A stretch of DNA of 64,000 bases from Metaclostridioides mangenotii (GTDB taxonomy: Bacteria; Bacillota; Clostridia; Peptostreptococcales; Peptostreptococcaceae). This document shows positions 45,705 to 54,808 of the stretch, one piece after another (the first letter of the stretch is position 1; each line of letters starts with the position of its first letter). The notes under the pieces were generated by a model. That model made no database searches. It was not told the DNA's origin and was given only the letters and a program-made list of their open reading frames with translations. The position numbers and the translations under genes were made by a program. The DNA is taken from contig NZ_JAGGJX010000001.1 in the NCBI RefSeq assembly GCF_017873185.1, positions 558,001-622,000 on the forward strand, read 5' to 3'.

Positions 45705-46076
45705 TTATTTTCCTTCAATCTCAGCCCTTACTTTTTTAGTAAGTTTAGAAAATACTAATTCATAAGATTCTTGAAGTAAATCCAATACTACGTTATTCTC
45801 TGGTGCATCATCATTCGCTAGCAAGATAGAGTTCCAATGTACTTTATTTGAATAATATCCAGGTATTATACCCTTATAAAAAGTTCTAAGCTCTTCATTT
45901 GCTTCAGGAAGCCCTTTTATATTTAAAATATCTCGACCTTCATTATCATGCCCTATAAAAGCGTACATTTTATCAGCTATTTTAAAAACATGTGCATCCC
46001 ATTCTTCTTTAAATGTTATATTTGACCCTTTTAAAGAATTAGCTTTTTCAGTTATCCAATTGTATTTTTCTATCAT
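45705..46076 (-). CDS. MmcQ/YjbR family protein
   Basis: 123 residues of the MmcQ/YjbR fold (CyaY-like, proposed DNA-binding): FKEEWDAHVFKIADKMYAFI near the start and IIPGYYSNKVHWNSILL in the middle are typical. Cytoplasmic; function unknown. Single gene. Confidence 0.78.
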   Translation of the reverse strand: MIEKYNWITEKANSLKGSNITFKEEWDAHVFKIADKMYAFIGHDNEGRDILNIKGLPEANEELRTFYKGIIPGYYSNKVHWNSILLANDDAPENNVVLDLLQESYELVFSKLTKKVRAEIEGK

Positions 46077-46203
46077 ATTTTAAATCCTTTCAAACATCTT
46101 TTTATTAATTCCAAATGTTTTTTATTATATCATTCAAGACATCTTTTGTACTATTATACCTCTCTAAATTATATCTGTATTGTAAAAATAAGATATAATT
46201 ATG

Positions 46204-46641
46204 TTAATATAACTCTAAAATATCTATATTTTGTTTTAAAGTATCATCGATAACTGATTTCATTCTTTCTAAATGTGAAAACCAGTCTTCCCCATCTTCA
46301 TCTTCACTCCATATTTCGTATATCTCATGTTGTTCATCTATTATTTCTAAACTCTTCAATATCATCAACAAACTGTCGTTATCAAGTATCAATATACTCG
46401 ATTTATCTCTAAAAGTTATTCCAAACCCATCTTCTAGCTCTTTTTTGTAAATGGATACAATCTCAGCCAAAAGTATCGCTGCAATATCCCCTCTTTCTTC
46501 GTATTCAAAAGCATTGTCCCTTTCCAAGTTTTCAATCATATCTTTTAGCCTGAAATTTGAAAAATCCATATTCTCTAAAAGTTGTCCCAACATATCTAAT
46601 CCATCATCGCTAGAAATAGCGTATATATTTAATGATTCCAT
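46204..46641 (-). CDS. Acidic protein of unknown function
   Basis: About 145 residues, strongly acidic (IWSEDEDGEDWF), helical, no signal peptide or membrane segment. ATG at 46641 is favoured over 46665, as AGAGGAGA lies between the two. Not recognised. It follows another unknown gene of the same strand 45 bases upstream; both have the size and charge of immunity or adaptor proteins, but nothing more can be said. Confidence 0.65.
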   Translation of the reverse strand: MESLNIYAISSDDGLDMLGQLLENMDFSNFRLKDMIENLERDNAFEYEERGDIAAILLAEIVSIYKKELEDGFGITFRDKSSILILDNDSLLMILKSLEIIDEQHEIYEIWSEDEDGEDWFSHLERMKSVIDDTLKQNIDILELY

Positions 46642-46686
46642 AATATCTTTATCTCCTCTGTTCATTGTTAATTATTATTTAGTATA

Positions 46687-47067
46687 TTAAAATTCTTCAG
46701 TTACATCATTCCACGACTTTAAATCCGGAACTTTTTTATCTAAATAGCTGCAAAAAATTGTATATATCTCATTAAATTCATTCTCAGAAAATCCAAAACT
46801 CTTTCTGTAGTGTTTAAATTCATCATCTGAATTTGAGAAGTAGATTCTAGTCTCTACTTCTAGTTCTTCATTTTTTCTCGATGGTGCCATTTGTAAGTAA
46901 CGGCTTTCCCCTATTGGCTCACTTGGCTGTAAAACTAAAAAATTTTCATCAAATGGTTTAAAATCGTATATATACATCTTTATTAGCTCTCTGTCTATTT
47001 TATTCTCTCTTCCATCACAATTCTCATACAGTGTTCTTAACATAAAGTAAAAATCTTCTTTTTCCAT
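46687..47067 (-). CDS. Protein of unknown function
   Basis: 126 residues with KEDFYFMLRTLYENCDGREN at the start and YLDKKVPDLKSWNDVTEEF at the end; acidic, soluble. Not recognised. Probably in one transcript with the gene at 46204. Confidence 0.65.
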   Translation of the reverse strand: MEKEDFYFMLRTLYENCDGRENKIDRELIKMYIYDFKPFDENFLVLQPSEPIGESRYLQMAPSRKNEELEVETRIYFSNSDDEFKHYRKSFGFSENEFNEIYTIFCSYLDKKVPDLKSWNDVTEEF

Positions 47068-47206
47068 TTTTCTCTCCTCAAAATTTAAAGAATAATTTAA
47101 ATAAAATTCTTAAAATTCACCTGTTGTATTTTATAAAAAGATGCTACAAAATAATAGAGATCCCATAATTAGAATCTCCATTAATTCATCTTTATATCAT
47201 TTTAAT

Positions 47207-47743
47207 TTAAACCTTACTTAAATACAATCTTTTAGATAAAGTTGTCCCTATTACAGAAACAAATACTACTTTTACTAAATCCAGTGGAATAAATGGAACT
47301 ACACATGCAAGTAAAGCTTGAACAAAGGTCATATTTGTTATAAAAATAAACATTACAGTTCCAAGTGTGTAATCCACCAGTAGTCCTAAAATCATACCAA
47401 ATATAATTGCAATCTTTGAATCAAATTTATCTTTAAAATAACCAACTATAAGTGCCATAATCGGAAACCCTAGTATATAACCTCCTGTAGGACCCAATAC
47501 AATTCCCATTCCTCCTGTCATCTGAGCAAATACTGGCAATCCTACTGCTCCAACTAAAACGTAGATAAGCTGGGATATAAATCCTCTTTTAGCACCGAGT
47601 ACTACTCCAGTTAGTCCTACTGCAAAAGTCTGCATTGTAAGAGGAACAGTAGTGAAAGGAAGCGGTATAGATATCTGAGAGAGAATAGCCGTAATACTTG
47701 CAAATATACCACATAAAATTAAATCTTTAGTTGATAGTTTCAT
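47207..47743 (-). CDS. bioY: BioY biotin transporter
   Basis: 178 residues, about six membrane helices. LPFTTVPLTMQTFAVGLTG and GPTGGYILGFP are the BioY signatures. S component of a biotin ECF transporter; the energy module is elsewhere. A sigma-A promoter lies 72-100 bases upstream. Confidence 0.92.
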   Translation of the reverse strand: MKLSTKDLILCGIFASITAILSQISIPLPFTTVPLTMQTFAVGLTGVVLGAKRGFISQLIYVLVGAVGLPVFAQMTGGMGIVLGPTGGYILGFPIMALIVGYFKDKFDSKIAIIFGMILGLLVDYTLGTVMFIFITNMTFVQALLACVVPFIPLDLVKVVFVSVIGTTLSKRLYLSKV

Positions 47744-47814
47744 ATTTCAACCCCTTATCAGAAATTTATAATTAAAATGAAGTTAATTATCTTAATTAAT
47801 TAATTACATCTATT

Positions 47815-47843
47815 ATTTTAATTATTAAGTTCTAACTTGTCAA
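47815..47843 (-). promoter_or_regulatory. Sigma-A promoter of bioY
   Basis: TTGACA (47838-47843), 17 bases, TAAAAT (47815-47820) on the minus strand. The region down to the gene is rich in TTAATTAA; no clear BirA box. Confidence 0.6.
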
Positions 47844-47909
47844 ATCACATGTATAAACTTAATTTTATAAAGTGATTTATTATCCAAAAAAATATATATA
47901 AATTAAATA

Positions 47910-47947
47910 AGATTTGGCAGCACACTTTATACTTTGGCGCCAAATCT
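47910..47947. repeat. Inverted repeat between bioY and a small ORF
   Basis: AGATTTGGC and GCCAAATCT arms separated by 20 bases; the right arm itself sits in TTTGGCGCCAAA. No good T-run. Possibly a weak terminator for the small ORF or an operator. Confidence 0.45.
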
Positions 47948-47995
47948 AATTTCCTCCCTACAAAACTTATAAAATTAAAAAAATCATTTTATTTT

Positions 47996-48118
47996 CTATA
48001 TGGAAATATTTAAAAACCTTTCTATAATGTAGTAATGACCTCTAACCCCTACATATTGTGTACAAAATTTAATACCAGTTTGAGTGTAAATAGGTGGTTT
48101 TTGTAAGTACTTTAACAT
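47996..48118 (-). CDS. Possible 40-residue small ORF
   Basis: ATG at 48118 with GGGGG before it; product MLKYLQKPPIYTQTGIKFCT continues to 40 residues, rich in Tyr and Ile. No family recognised. It fills part of the 47744-48210 space. May be spurious. Confidence 0.3.
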   Translation of the reverse strand: MLKYLQKPPIYTQTGIKFCTQYVGVRGHYYIIERFLNISI

Positions 48119-48157
48119 ATTTTTCCCCCATAATTATAATTTAAATAGAATTAAAAA

Positions 48158-48183
48158 GAGCCGTAGGTTTTACGCTACGGCTT
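48158..48183 (-). terminator. Terminator of the small multidrug-export gene
   Basis: AAGCCGTAG/CTACGGCTC with an 8-base loop and TTTTT on the minus strand. Confidence 0.8.
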
Positions 48184-48210
48184 ACAATCCAAAGGATAGA
48201 TTTTGATATT

Positions 48211-48648
48211 TTATATCAGATGTAAAGAAATAGCAGAAACTATAACTCCAGCGATAGCATTACCTACAAACACTCCAAATAGCACATCCCTTATCCTCAT
48301 CTTTAGTATAGAGGCAATAGCAGAAGCCGTCCATGTTCCAGTAGTCGGAAGTGGTATTCCGACAAATATTATAAGACCGATCATTGTTGCGCTCTTTAAT
48401 TTTTTGATTCCAGTATCTATTTTTCGGTCTATCTTTTCTACTATTTTAGTGAACAGTTTTTTTCTTTTTAAATAGTGCATCATTTGCCTAAAAGTCAGCA
48501 CAAGTGGTATTGAAACTAAAGTCGATCCAATCACACTCACTATATATACTGCAATCGGGTTTAAACCCATAGCTATGCCTATTGGTATCGCTCCCCTGAG
48601 TTCAGTAATTGGTATCATTGATAGAATCATTATTTGTATGTATTTCAA
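48211..48648 (-). CDS. Small multidrug-export family membrane protein (COG2426)
   Basis: 145 residues, about four membrane helices. MIPITELRGAIPIGIAMGL and VGIPLPTTGTWTASAIAS are the family's paired re-entrant signatures, found in DedA-superfamily relatives. Named for drug export, but direct evidence in the family is thin. AGGAGG before the start. Confidence 0.82.
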   Translation of the reverse strand: MKYIQIMILSMIPITELRGAIPIGIAMGLNPIAVYIVSVIGSTLVSIPLVLTFRQMMHYLKRKKLFTKIVEKIDRKIDTGIKKLKSATMIGLIIFVGIPLPTTGTWTASAIASILKMRIRDVLFGVFVGNAIAGVIVSAISLHLI

Positions 48649-48802
48649 AGCAACCTCCTAAAATTAATCTCTACCTCTTATTATACTTCAAATGGAAGGA
48701 TTTGTGAAATATTAAATCTTTTTTAAATTAAACCTAATTCTAAACTTTTTGTTAAATATTATAACAAATTTAACAAATTTAATAAATTTTCATAACCTTT
48801 AT

Positions 48803-48841
48803 TTAACATTTTCTTAACTTTTACTTAACAGTATGTTAATA
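48803..48841 (+). promoter_or_regulatory. PhoP box: four 11-bp-spaced half-sites
   Basis: TTAACA (48803), TTAACT (48814), TTAACA (48825) and TTAATA (48836), each exactly 11 bases after the last. This equals the tandem TT(A/C/T)A(A/T)CA arrangement bound by PhoP in Firmicutes. The next gene encodes a phosphate transporter, so induction in low phosphate is expected. Confidence 0.78.
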
Positions 48842-48928
48842 TTATCTTTGAGCAAATTTGTTATTCTATATCTGTGAGACTTTTTTATGCCAAAAATAAA
48901 AATTAAATAATCATTTAGGAGGATACAA

Positions 48929-50539
48929 GTGAATATAGCAATTAGCCTTATGGGCGGACTTGGTCTATTTCTTTACGGAATGAACCTTATGGGTGAAGGA
49001 CTTCAGAAATCTGCCGGAAATAAGTTAAAGAAAATAATCGAAATGCTAACAAGCAATGTCGTTATGGGAGTTCTCGTTGGAGCAGTCGTAACAGGTATTA
49101 TCCAAAGTTCTAGTGCAACTACGGTAATGGTCGTAGGATTTGTAAATGCAGGTATTATGAACTTGAGTCAGGCAATAGGTATTATAATGGGGGCTAATAT
49201 CGGTACTACTGTTACTGCACAATTGGTATCTTTCGATCTTAACGCATTGGCTCCATTAGCACTTGGTATAGGTATTATATTTTATTTATTTGCTACAAAT
49301 GATAAAGTAAAACATACTGCTGAAATTCTTATAGGTTTTGGTATACTTTTTACTGGTATGGAATTTATGAAAAATGCAGTGGAACCTCTAGCTCAGTATA
49401 AGTCTTTTACTGATGCCCTTTTATACTTTGGTAAGAACCCTATTCTAGGAGTTGTAGCCGGTTTTATGATTACAGGTATTATTCAGAGTTCCAGCGCCTC
49501 TATGGGTATGCTAATAGCTTTAGCATCTCAGGGAATTCTTCCACTATCTGCTGCACTGCCTATACTTTATGGAGATAACATCGGTACTTGTGTTACTTCT
49601 CTTATATCAAGCGTTGGTGCAAGTAGAAACGCTAGAAGAGCAGCTATAATGCATCTATCTTTTAATGTAATCGGAACAATTATATTTATGCTTATATTAA
49701 ACAAACCTATCTCAGCAATTGTAACATACCTAGATCCGGGAAATACGGCTAGACAACTTGCAAATGCACATACACTGTTTAATTTAACAAACGTGATTAT
49801 CTTGCTTCCATTCTCTAAATACATAGTAAAACTTTCTACTAAGATTATGCCTATTAAAGAGAATGAAGATGAAATTTCAAGCAATACAAAATACCTTGAT
49901 GATAGAATGTTCGAAACACCTTCAATAGCTCTTGCAAACTCAGTACAAGAAGTCGTTAGAATGGGGAATAAATCTACAAATACTCTAAAGTATTCGATGA
50001 GCGCCTTAATCGATAAAGATAATATTGTACTCAAAAAAGCATTTGAATCTGAAAAGACGGTCAATAAGCTTCAGAAAGACCTACTCAGTTATCTATTAAA
50101 GCTTTCAAAAGAGCCACTAAGAGATGATGAGAGATTTATGATAGATTCACTTTACCATACTGTAAATGATATCGAGAGAGTATCAGATCACGCAGAAAAT
50201 ATAGCAGAATTAGCAGGAGAAATGATCAAGAGCGATTTAGTATTCTCTGAAACTGCTATCAAAGAAATAAATGAAATCTACGGTAAAACATTGAAAAATC
50301 TAGAGTACTCTTTGACAGCTCTTAACGATATGGATTTCAACTTAGCTAATGAAGTATTAAAAACTGAAGAAGAAGTAAACTATTTAGAAAAAACATATAG
50401 AAAAGCTCATATAACTAGACTTAACGAAGGCGATTGTACTATAGATGCCGGAGTAATATTCTTAGATTTACTTACAAATATAGAGAGAATCTCGGACCAC
50501 TGTAAAAATATCGCTAGAATGGTTCTAGATTTCCAATAA
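48929..50539 (+). CDS. Na+/phosphate cotransporter with PhoU domain
   Basis: 536 residues. The N-terminal half (1-310) is a NptA-type Na/Pi-II transporter, with the repeated signature GIIQSSSATT and GIIQSSSASMG and two inverted halves. Residues about 335-536 are a PhoU-like helical domain (E..RMSD-type motifs: NDIERVSDHAENIAE and TNIERISDHCKNIAR). GTG start with AGGAGG. Regulated by the PhoP boxes upstream; followed by a terminator. Confidence 0.93.
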   Translation: MNIAISLMGGLGLFLYGMNLMGEGLQKSAGNKLKKIIEMLTSNVVMGVLVGAVVTGIIQSSSATTVMVVGFVNAGIMNLSQAIGIIMGANIGTTVTAQLVSFDLNALAPLALGIGIIFYLFATNDKVKHTAEILIGFGILFTGMEFMKNAVEPLAQYKSFTDALLYFGKNPILGVVAGFMITGIIQSSSASMGMLIALASQGILPLSAALPILYGDNIGTCVTSLISSVGASRNARRAAIMHLSFNVIGTIIFMLILNKPISAIVTYLDPGNTARQLANAHTLFNLTNVIILLPFSKYIVKLSTKIMPIKENEDEISSNTKYLDDRMFETPSIALANSVQEVVRMGNKSTNTLKYSMSALIDKDNIVLKKAFESEKTVNKLQKDLLSYLLKLSKEPLRDDERFMIDSLYHTVNDIERVSDHAENIAELAGEMIKSDLVFSETAIKEINEIYGKTLKNLEYSLTALNDMDFNLANEVLKTEEEVNYLEKTYRKAHITRLNEGDCTIDAGVIFLDLLTNIERISDHCKNIARMVLDFQ

Positions 50540-50580
50540 ACATTTAACTTAAAAATATATTAATATTTAAATACAAAATA

Positions 50581-50650
50581 AAATCACTTTCAATATTTAT
50601 AGATTTAAATACACAACATTTTAAATCTACAATACTGGAAGTGATTTTTA
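50581..50650 (+). terminator. Long bidirectional terminator
   Basis: Interrupted stem AAATCACTT...AAGTGATTT enclosing AGATTTAAA/TTTAAATCT, with T5 at the right. Placed between convergent genes. Confidence 0.75.
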
Positions 50651-50677
50651 GTTTTACAGATTATCTTATCTAAACTT

Positions 50678-50956
50678 CTATCCGATAAATACCTTTATTA
50701 TATCCTTATTCTTCCTTTCAAAGGTAACTATCTCACCTGTCAGATCGTAGTCGAAAGCGCTTATTAACATATCTGTTATCTTCTTGCCGTCTATTACTCC
50801 ATCATTTTCTTCAAAAAAATCCAAAGCGTTGTCTTGAATCATCTGCTTAGAAAATTCTATCGGCAACTTTATATTAACCTTGTCACCAGTGTGTGATAGA
50901 ACTCTTATCCTTAAAAACTTCTCATCTGAATTTCTAGGTAAACCTTTTGACGCCAT
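50678..50956 (-). CDS. Conserved small protein, unknown
   Basis: 92 residues, with KFLRIRVLSHTGDKVNIKLP and a C-terminal strand VTFERKNKDIIKVFIG; mixed alpha/beta, acidic, soluble. The ATG at 50956 is chosen because AGGTGGTGA precedes it. It looks like the small clostridial proteins often linked with SHOCT-type or DUF4097 adhesin-like genes, but I cannot name it. Confidence 0.65.
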   Translation of the reverse strand: MASKGLPRNSDEKFLRIRVLSHTGDKVNIKLPIEFSKQMIQDNALDFFEENDGVIDGKKITDMLISAFDYDLTGEIVTFERKNKDIIKVFIG

Positions 50957-51046
50957 AAAATCACCACCTAAATACATTATCTAAATATTAGATTCTATTC
51001 GCACAATCGCTTCTTTATGACTTTTTTTAAAAATAGCACATAAAAA

Positions 51047-51075
51047 AACGGCACCGTACTTAACGAATACCGTTT
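51047..51075 (-). terminator. Terminator of the moa operon
   Basis: ACGG/CCGT stem with an inner helix and T7 on the minus strand, about 40 bases after the MOSC stop. Confidence 0.75.
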
Positions 51076-51113
51076 AATCTTTAAAGTATTTCCCAAATTT
51101 AGTAGAATATAAA

Positions 51114-51542
51114 CTAAAGGATTGTTATTTCATCTCCTACATTTAAAGCCCCGCCTACTATGACTTTAACAAATATACCTTCTCTAGGCATTATACAGTC
51201 ACCTGTAATCTGTTTTATTTCACATCCGCTGTGACATTTTTTACCTATCTGAGTTACTTCTACTTCGCACTCGCCCATCTTAAGTCTTGTCCCAATCGGA
51301 AGAGTGAATACTTCTATACCAGTTGTAGTTATGTTTTCAGCAAAGTCACCTGATTTTAAATCAGACTTTGCATGTCTCATCTTGTCAATGCTCTCATCAC
51401 CAAGTAAGCTTATTTGTCTGTGCCAATTGCCAGCATGAGCATCTCCTACTATTCCATGATCTACTTTTAGTTCAGCACTCTTTACAGGGACTTTTATTAC
51501 TCCCTTTTTTTCACTAATGTTAATTGATACTACCTTAGCCAT
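51114..51542 (-). CDS. MOSC domain protein
   Basis: 142 residues: VDHGIVGDAHAGNWHRQISLL and DFAENITTTGIEV are MOSC motifs, and Cys in GKKCHSGCEI is the conserved sulfur-carrying residue. MOSC proteins act in sulfuration or transfer of the Mo centre. Last gene of moaB-moaA-moaC-MOSC; may serve sulfuration (or selenation) of the hydroxylases here. Confidence 0.88.
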   Translation of the reverse strand: MAKVVSINISEKKGVIKVPVKSAELKVDHGIVGDAHAGNWHRQISLLGDESIDKMRHAKSDLKSGDFAENITTTGIEVFTLPIGTRLKMGECEVEVTQIGKKCHSGCEIKQITGDCIMPREGIFVKVIVGGALNVGDEITIL

Positions 51543-51558
51543 AATCTCCTACCTCACC

Positions 51559-52026
51559 CTAAAATTTAAAGTCACCTGATTTTCCACCAGTTTTCTCTAT
51601 TAGATGGATATTGCTTATTACCATCTTCTTATCTACTGCTTTACACATATCGTATATTGTAAGAGCCGCTATGGAACATGAATTTAATGCTTCCATCTCA
51701 ACTCCTGTTTTACCCATTGATTTACATGTCGAATATATCTTTATACAAGAGTTTTCATCGTCTATCTCAAAGTCTAGATCGCATCCTACTAGGTTTATTT
51801 GATGGCACATAGGTATATTATTGGATGTATTCTTTGCGCCCATAATACCTGCAACCTGTGCCACTGACAAAACATCACCTTTTTTAATTTGACCATTTTT
51901 TACCTTTTCTAATGCTTCCTTGCTCAGAGTTATTGTAGCTGTTGCTATGGCTACTCTCTGTGTATCATCTTTATCGCTTATATCCACCATTTTGGCATAA
52001 CCTTTTTCATTTATATGAGTTAACAT
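51559..52026 (-). CDS. moaC: Cyclic pyranopterin monophosphate synthase
   Basis: 155 residues. [32 protein letters not shown] and [20 protein letters not shown] are MoaC signatures. With MoaA it makes cPMP from GTP. The ATG at 52026 is preferred as GGAGG is the tail of moaA (which ends GG-stop). Confidence 0.93.
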   Translation of the reverse strand: MLTHINEKGYAKMVDISDKDDTQRVAIATATITLSKEALEKVKNGQIKKGDVLSVAQVAGIMGAKNTSNNIPMCHQINLVGCDLDFEIDDENSCIKIYSTCKSMGKTGVEMEALNSCSIAALTIYDMCKAVDKKMVISNIHLIEKTGGKSGDFKF

Positions 52027-52027
52027 T

Positions 52028-52984
52028 CTAACCTCCAATTTCGTACATACATCTATCAGTATCTGTAGTTTTATTTTCTATTAAATGATGTCTCTCAGGT
52101 TTAGATTTTACAATGTCTTTCATTTCAGCCTTAAACAGTAGTGGCTTATTTATAAAAGGTTTTATGTCTATTTCTTCTTTAGAATGTAGACATGTTTTGA
52201 TAAATCCTCTAGATGTAAGTCTAAGTCTACTGCAAGTATCACAAAAAGAACAGCTTAAAGGTGTAATTACACCTATTTTTCCCTTTGAATTCTTAAATCT
52301 ATAGTAATCAGCTGTACTATTTTCAGTATCTTCAACTTTTTCTAGGCCATCAACTGAGTTTATCATATCCTTAATATTTAAATATCCTTTTTTGTATATT
52401 TTCCTAGCTTCTCCAAGCGGCATCAATTCTATAAATCTAACATCTACATATTTTCTTATAGTCATATTCATAAGATCTAGTATCTCATCATCATTAAATC
52501 CTTTGATTGCAACACAGTTTATCTTAACTTTTATTCCGAGTTCAATACATTTATCTATAGCCGATAGTACATCTTTCAACTCTCCACCCTGAGTTATAGA
52601 CTTGTATCTATACTCTTTTAAAGAATCTAGACTAATATTTACTTTTCTAAGCCCATTTTGTTTCAACGTTTGAAGTCTTTCAGTCAACCCTATCGCATTA
52701 GTAGTCATACACACATCATCTATACCAGAATCTTTAGCATGCTTTATAAGTTCCTCTAATTTAGGATATAAAAGAGGTTCTCCACCTGTAAATCTAACTT
52801 TATTGATTCCCATTTCAGCCATAGAGCTTATAATAAATTTATAATCATCAAAACTCAAAAAATCATTTATATACTCATCATCAAACTCTACACCATTTGG
52901 CATACAATATAGACATCTTAAATTGCATTTATCAGTCAGCGATATTCGAAGATAGTTTATTTCTCTTCCATAATTATCTACCAT
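52028..52984 (-). CDS. moaA: GTP 3',8-cyclase, radical SAM
   Basis: 318 residues. Radical SAM motif CNLRCLYC (18-25), FTGGEPLL, and the second cluster [13 protein letters not shown]...CLH. It ends in the conserved Gly-Gly. Catalyses the first step of molybdopterin formation. One base separates it from moaC. Confidence 0.94.
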   Translation of the reverse strand: MVDNYGREINYLRISLTDKCNLRCLYCMPNGVEFDDEYINDFLSFDDYKFIISSMAEMGINKVRFTGGEPLLYPKLEELIKHAKDSGIDDVCMTTNAIGLTERLQTLKQNGLRKVNISLDSLKEYRYKSITQGGELKDVLSAIDKCIELGIKVKINCVAIKGFNDDEILDLMNMTIRKYVDVRFIELMPLGEARKIYKKGYLNIKDMINSVDGLEKVEDTENSTADYYRFKNSKGKIGVITPLSCSFCDTCSRLRLTSRGFIKTCLHSKEEIDIKPFINKPLLFKAEMKDIVKSKPERHHLIENKTTDTDRCMYEIGG

Positions 52985-53006
52985 ATTGAATCTACCTCTT
53001 TGCTAA

Positions 53007-53510
53007 TTATTTTTTGTCATTAGTGGCACATTCTGTAGCTTCTCCCTTTAATATCTTAATACCATGAGGCAACACATCTATAATAAACTCTAAATTTTCA
53101 ATGGCTCCTTTAGGACTTCCCGGCAAGTTTACTATTATTGTATTCTTTATTATACCACTAACACCTCTACTTAAAATAGCTTGCTTTGTTATTTCTGTCG
53201 ATCTCATTCTCATGTACTCACTAAGTCCCGGTATTTCTCTCTCTATAACAGCCTTAGTTGCCTCTGGAGTATTATCCCTCTGCGAAAACCCTGTACCGCC
53301 ATTGGTAAGAATCAAATCCACTTCATTGCTATCACATAATTTTATTAAATTCTCTTTTAATTCATCGCAATCGTCACTTTGCAATAAATACTTTACAACT
53401 CTATATATTTTTTTACCTTCAACAAATTCTATAAGTCTCTTAGCAGTAATATCTTCTCTTTCTCCGCGAGATCCTTTATCACTAAGAGTTATAATTGCTA
53501 CATTAAACAT
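53007..53510 (-). CDS. moaB: MogA/MoaB-family molybdopterin adenylyltransferase
   Basis: 167 residues. VAIITLSDKGSRGEREDITA and NGGTGFSQRDNTPEA are the nucleotide/molybdopterin-binding motifs; GSPKGAIE closes the fold. Adenylates molybdopterin before molybdate insertion. First gene of the moa operon; ATG after AGGAGG. Confidence 0.9.
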   Translation of the reverse strand: MFNVAIITLSDKGSRGEREDITAKRLIEFVEGKKIYRVVKYLLQSDDCDELKENLIKLCDSNEVDLILTNGGTGFSQRDNTPEATKAVIEREIPGLSEYMRMRSTEITKQAILSRGVSGIIKNTIIVNLPGSPKGAIENLEFIIDVLPHGIKILKGEATECATNDKK

Positions 53511-53649
53511 ATATCCTCCTCAAAACAAATTATTCATTTGTTTTAATTTATATATTAATTATTATTTTAATACATACTAATAAAAAATTAAAGTCTACAT
53601 ATACATTATATAATATAAATCCCTATATTCATACTTAATCTACATAAAA

Positions 53650-53684
53650 AAAGAAATCATCTGTAAAGTTTAATGATTTCTTTC
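53650..53684 (-). terminator. Terminator of the CoA-binding protein gene
   Basis: GAAAGAAATCAT and inverted copy, with T7 on the minus strand. Confidence 0.75.
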
Positions 53685-53774
53685 AATTTATTTTAAATTA
53701 TAATATACTTTTATATTGATAAAGCTATTTATTAACTCTACAAAACTATTTATTTCACAAAAAAACTATCGATC

Positions 53775-54149
53775 TTATAGATCGTTAAGTTCTCTGCAAA
53801 GATCTGATTCATGCTCTATATTTAATTTAAGCTCTTTAGCCTTCTTTAAAATTGCTGCATTAAAGCTTCCCTCTTCAAACCACAGATTTCTTATGTCTAA
53901 AAGTTCCATTTCATCAAAAATAGATTCTATCATAGTGTATTTTTCAACGATTGTGACAACATCGATATTGTTTGGTACATCTTTAAGGCTTTCGTACACC
54001 TCTACTCCATCTATTGGATTTAAATTTTCATCTATAGCGACTACTTTAAAATCCTTATCCTGTAATTCTTTAATTATTGAAAAAGCTTTGCTCTCTTTAC
54101 TGCACTCAGCAGTTACAACAGCCCATGAATTGTATCTATTAAGATTCAT
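53775..54149 (-). CDS. CoA-binding domain protein (YccU type)
   Basis: 124 residues with a Rossmann-like fold: NSWAVVTAECSKESKAF, KVVAIDENLNPIDGVEVYESL and IRNLWFEEGSF match CoA_binding_2 proteins. Function unknown; downstream of mobA. Confidence 0.82.
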   Translation of the reverse strand: MNLNRYNSWAVVTAECSKESKAFSIIKELQDKDFKVVAIDENLNPIDGVEVYESLKDVPNNIDVVTIVEKYTMIESIFDEMELLDIRNLWFEEGSFNAAILKKAKELKLNIEHESDLCRELNDL

Positions 54150-54199
54150 ATATATCTCCTTCCATACTTAAGCATATCTTATAAATTTACCATACTATT

Positions 54200-54760
54200 T
54201 TATATTCTATCTATATTCTCAAATTCTTCTATAGTATTGATGTTTTTGAAATAATTTTCGCTTAGGTTAAAGTATACATGTTTTTTATCTATTCTGTCTA
54301 CTAGATTTTTAAGCTTCAAATTATTCTTGCTTATGCATAATTTTACTTCTTTTAATATTTCTTTTTTATAACCAGAACACAATGGCTGTATTTTTTCATC
54401 GTATACAGAAACTATACTTATATCATACATCTGCTTTGCAATCTTTTCAACTACAAAGCTATTTACAAAAGGCATATCACAGGCAACAACAACAATATCG
54501 TATTTTGAAACGTTTAAAGCTGTGTATATACCACCTATAGGTCCCAACTCTTTTATTTCATCTTCATATACTTTGACGTTATAATTTGAAAATAAGTTTT
54601 TTTCATTCGATATGACTATTACTTCATCAAAATTTTTAAAGGCTTCAATGGCAATGTCAATAAAGTTGCTATTTTTAAATTTTAAAAATGCTTTATTTTT
54701 ACCCATTCTTTTACTTTTACCCCCAGCTAAAATAACTCCAGTCTTCTGTATAGGTTGAAT
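54200..54760 (-). CDS. mobA: MobA-like molybdenum cofactor guanylyltransferase, probable ATT start
   Basis: The first ATG in frame (54706) would cut off the essential N-terminal loop, which the frame encodes as VILAGGKSKRMGKNKAFL starting upstream. No ATG, GTG or TTG lies in that region. An ATT at 54760 has GGAG 5 bases before it and would give 186 residues, near the MobA length, with VVACDMPF as the metal site. Initiation at ATT is rare (known for infC), so this needs proof; otherwise the gene is damaged. It would give the GMP form of molybdopterin. Confidence 0.75.
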   Translation of the reverse strand: MQPIQKTGVILAGGKSKRMGKNKAFLKFKNSNFIDIAIEAFKNFDEVIVISNEKNLFSNYNVKVYEDEIKELGPIGGIYTALNVSKYDIVVVACDMPFVNSFVVEKIAKQMYDISIVSVYDEKIQPLCSGYKKEILKEVKLCISKNNLKLKNLVDRIDKKHVYFNLSENYFKNINTIEEFENIDRI

Positions 54761-54808
54761 TTTGACTCCTCTCCTTTTGCAAATTAATATATGAGTGTTG
54801 TTAAAAAT

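Noticed and set aside
47744-47814. BirA operator before bioY
   Set aside because: TTAATTAA repeats are present, but the spaced GTTAAC half-sites are not found.
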